From Acanthaster planci (Eukaryota; Echinodermata; Asteroidea; Valvatida; Acanthasteridae), in the NCBI RefSeq assembly GCF_001949145.1, contig NW_019091462.1, positions 62,001-126,000 of the forward strand: a DNA stretch of 64,000 nucleotides. Direction: 5' to 3'. The position numbers and the translations under genes were made by a program. How positions within the stretch are numbered: position 1 is the stretch's first letter; every line of letters starts with the position of its first letter. The notes under the pieces are model-generated. The model was not told where the DNA came from, ran no database searches, and was given only the letters and a program-made list of their open reading frames with translations. Positions 63,227 to 64,000 of the stretch are shown here, in pieces.

Positions 63227-64000
63227 CTTAATACATGTACATATATATTTTAATTCAAGATTCATTCAACCGCTACGTTTGCAAGGCTAAACCATCGGCA
63301 CAGCAATGTGACGTGACAAACAAATCGATGCCACAACAAAGAACACTGTAATATAAAGCCATGCCCATTGAGATCGATAACATTCGTGGAGGTAATAAAG
63401 ATCCACAGCATAATAGTAACATAAGAATTTTTCCACAGTCTCCAACAATGATTCTGTAATAATAGTAATTTACTTCGTAGAAAGATGTCAGAGGCCTGGG
63501 TAGAGGGAACTGCTCTGCAGACATTTTTAGATCATTTTAAAACATACATATACCCCCTCAAAGTATCAACCCAAATTTCCCTCTCAGAGGAAACGAATTT
63601 CTTTGAGAAAATTCACCCGAAGGAGGTAGAGAAAAAATACAGATACCACATGTATGCCATGCCATATAAAGTGGAAGGGTTGGGAAAAATTTCGAAATCT
63701 ACATTTAATGTCAAATAGATTAGAACTGGTCAAAATTCTACGATAAATATTCTGATCAAAATGCCAGGATTAGTGATGGAAATGTCACGAAACGCCAACT
63801 GCGTAAATGTTACCAGAGATGGCAGAAACGCGAAAATGTTACAAAAATATTAAAATGTCATACATAAAAGCCCAAATGTAAAAAGAAAAATAAGGATAAT
63901 GAATATGTCTGCATAGTTCTGAGACAGTTAAGAAAATAGGGAAATAACAACACTTTTCTGAAACAAAATACCTGCAGTCACAGATATGGCTGAAGAGTTC
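63227..64000. other. Non-coding tail of the window
   Basis: AT-rich sequence. The only notable open frame is 77 codons at 63485-63718 (+), with no recognisable family and no splice context that supports it. I annotate nothing here. Confidence 0.4.

Noticed and set aside
63485-63718. 77-codon plus-strand frame near the window end
   Set aside because: No homologue recognised and no supporting context.

Overview
The window is animal nuclear DNA, not bacterial. Protein-coding exons are short and split by introns with GT-AG borders (one GC-AG), the DNA is AT-rich, and the introns hold small foldback elements and tRNA-derived SINE heads. The genes (HERC1, ST13/Hip, sarcalumenin, a G-type cyclin, a VEGF/PDGF-family factor) are metazoan. 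Frequent short motifs such as TACATGTA and TAGGCCTA, together with a sarcalumenin-type gene, suggest a marine invertebrate deuterostome (echinoderm, hemichordate or amphioxus grade). That placement is an inference and is not proven by the sequence.

Layout. Positions 1-4006 (+) hold the last six coding exons of a HERC1-type giant E3 ubiquitin ligase, including the catalytic half of its HECT domain. Positions 6497-18621 (+) hold a complete eight-exon ST13/Hip (Hsc70-interacting protein) gene. Its large fifth intron contains a complete four-exon sarcalumenin-like GTPase gene on the opposite strand (13554-16485). The same gene carries an 86-bp foldback MITE with a 9-bp target duplication in intron 1. 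In intron 5, about 0.4 kb beyond the sarcalumenin stop, lies a 637-bp element with 62-bp perfect terminal inverted repeats and a TA duplication, interrupted by an assembly gap.

Positions 18622-28768 have no gene I can support. They hold two tRNA-like SINE heads in opposite orientation, a CRE pair and short hairpins. Positions 28769-32866 (+) encode a cyclin G/I-family protein in eight coding exons, the first with only five coding bases. Positions 42460-35210 (-) encode a secreted VEGF/PDGF-family growth factor in six exons. It has a complete cystine-knot signature, an acidic propeptide, and a C-terminal tail of C-x10-CxCxC (BR3P-like) repeats that can end in two ways.

Positions 42461-53455 are mostly non-coding, with a 179-bp tandem duplication joined to a SINE head. 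At 53456 (+) a gene for a secreted or membrane protein starts: a signal-peptide exon, then a 51-bp exon at 56075, then a possible third exon at 56372-56658. I do not recognise this protein. The rest to 64000 is intronic or intergenic, with a nested foldback near 63.1 kb.

The genes do not form one pathway. They cover ubiquitin ligation, Hsp70 co-chaperoning, ER/SR calcium-store function, cell-cycle control and growth-factor signalling. The nested arrangement in the ST13 intron and the modular tail of the VEGF-like factor are the most notable features. I do not see a clearly new biological system.
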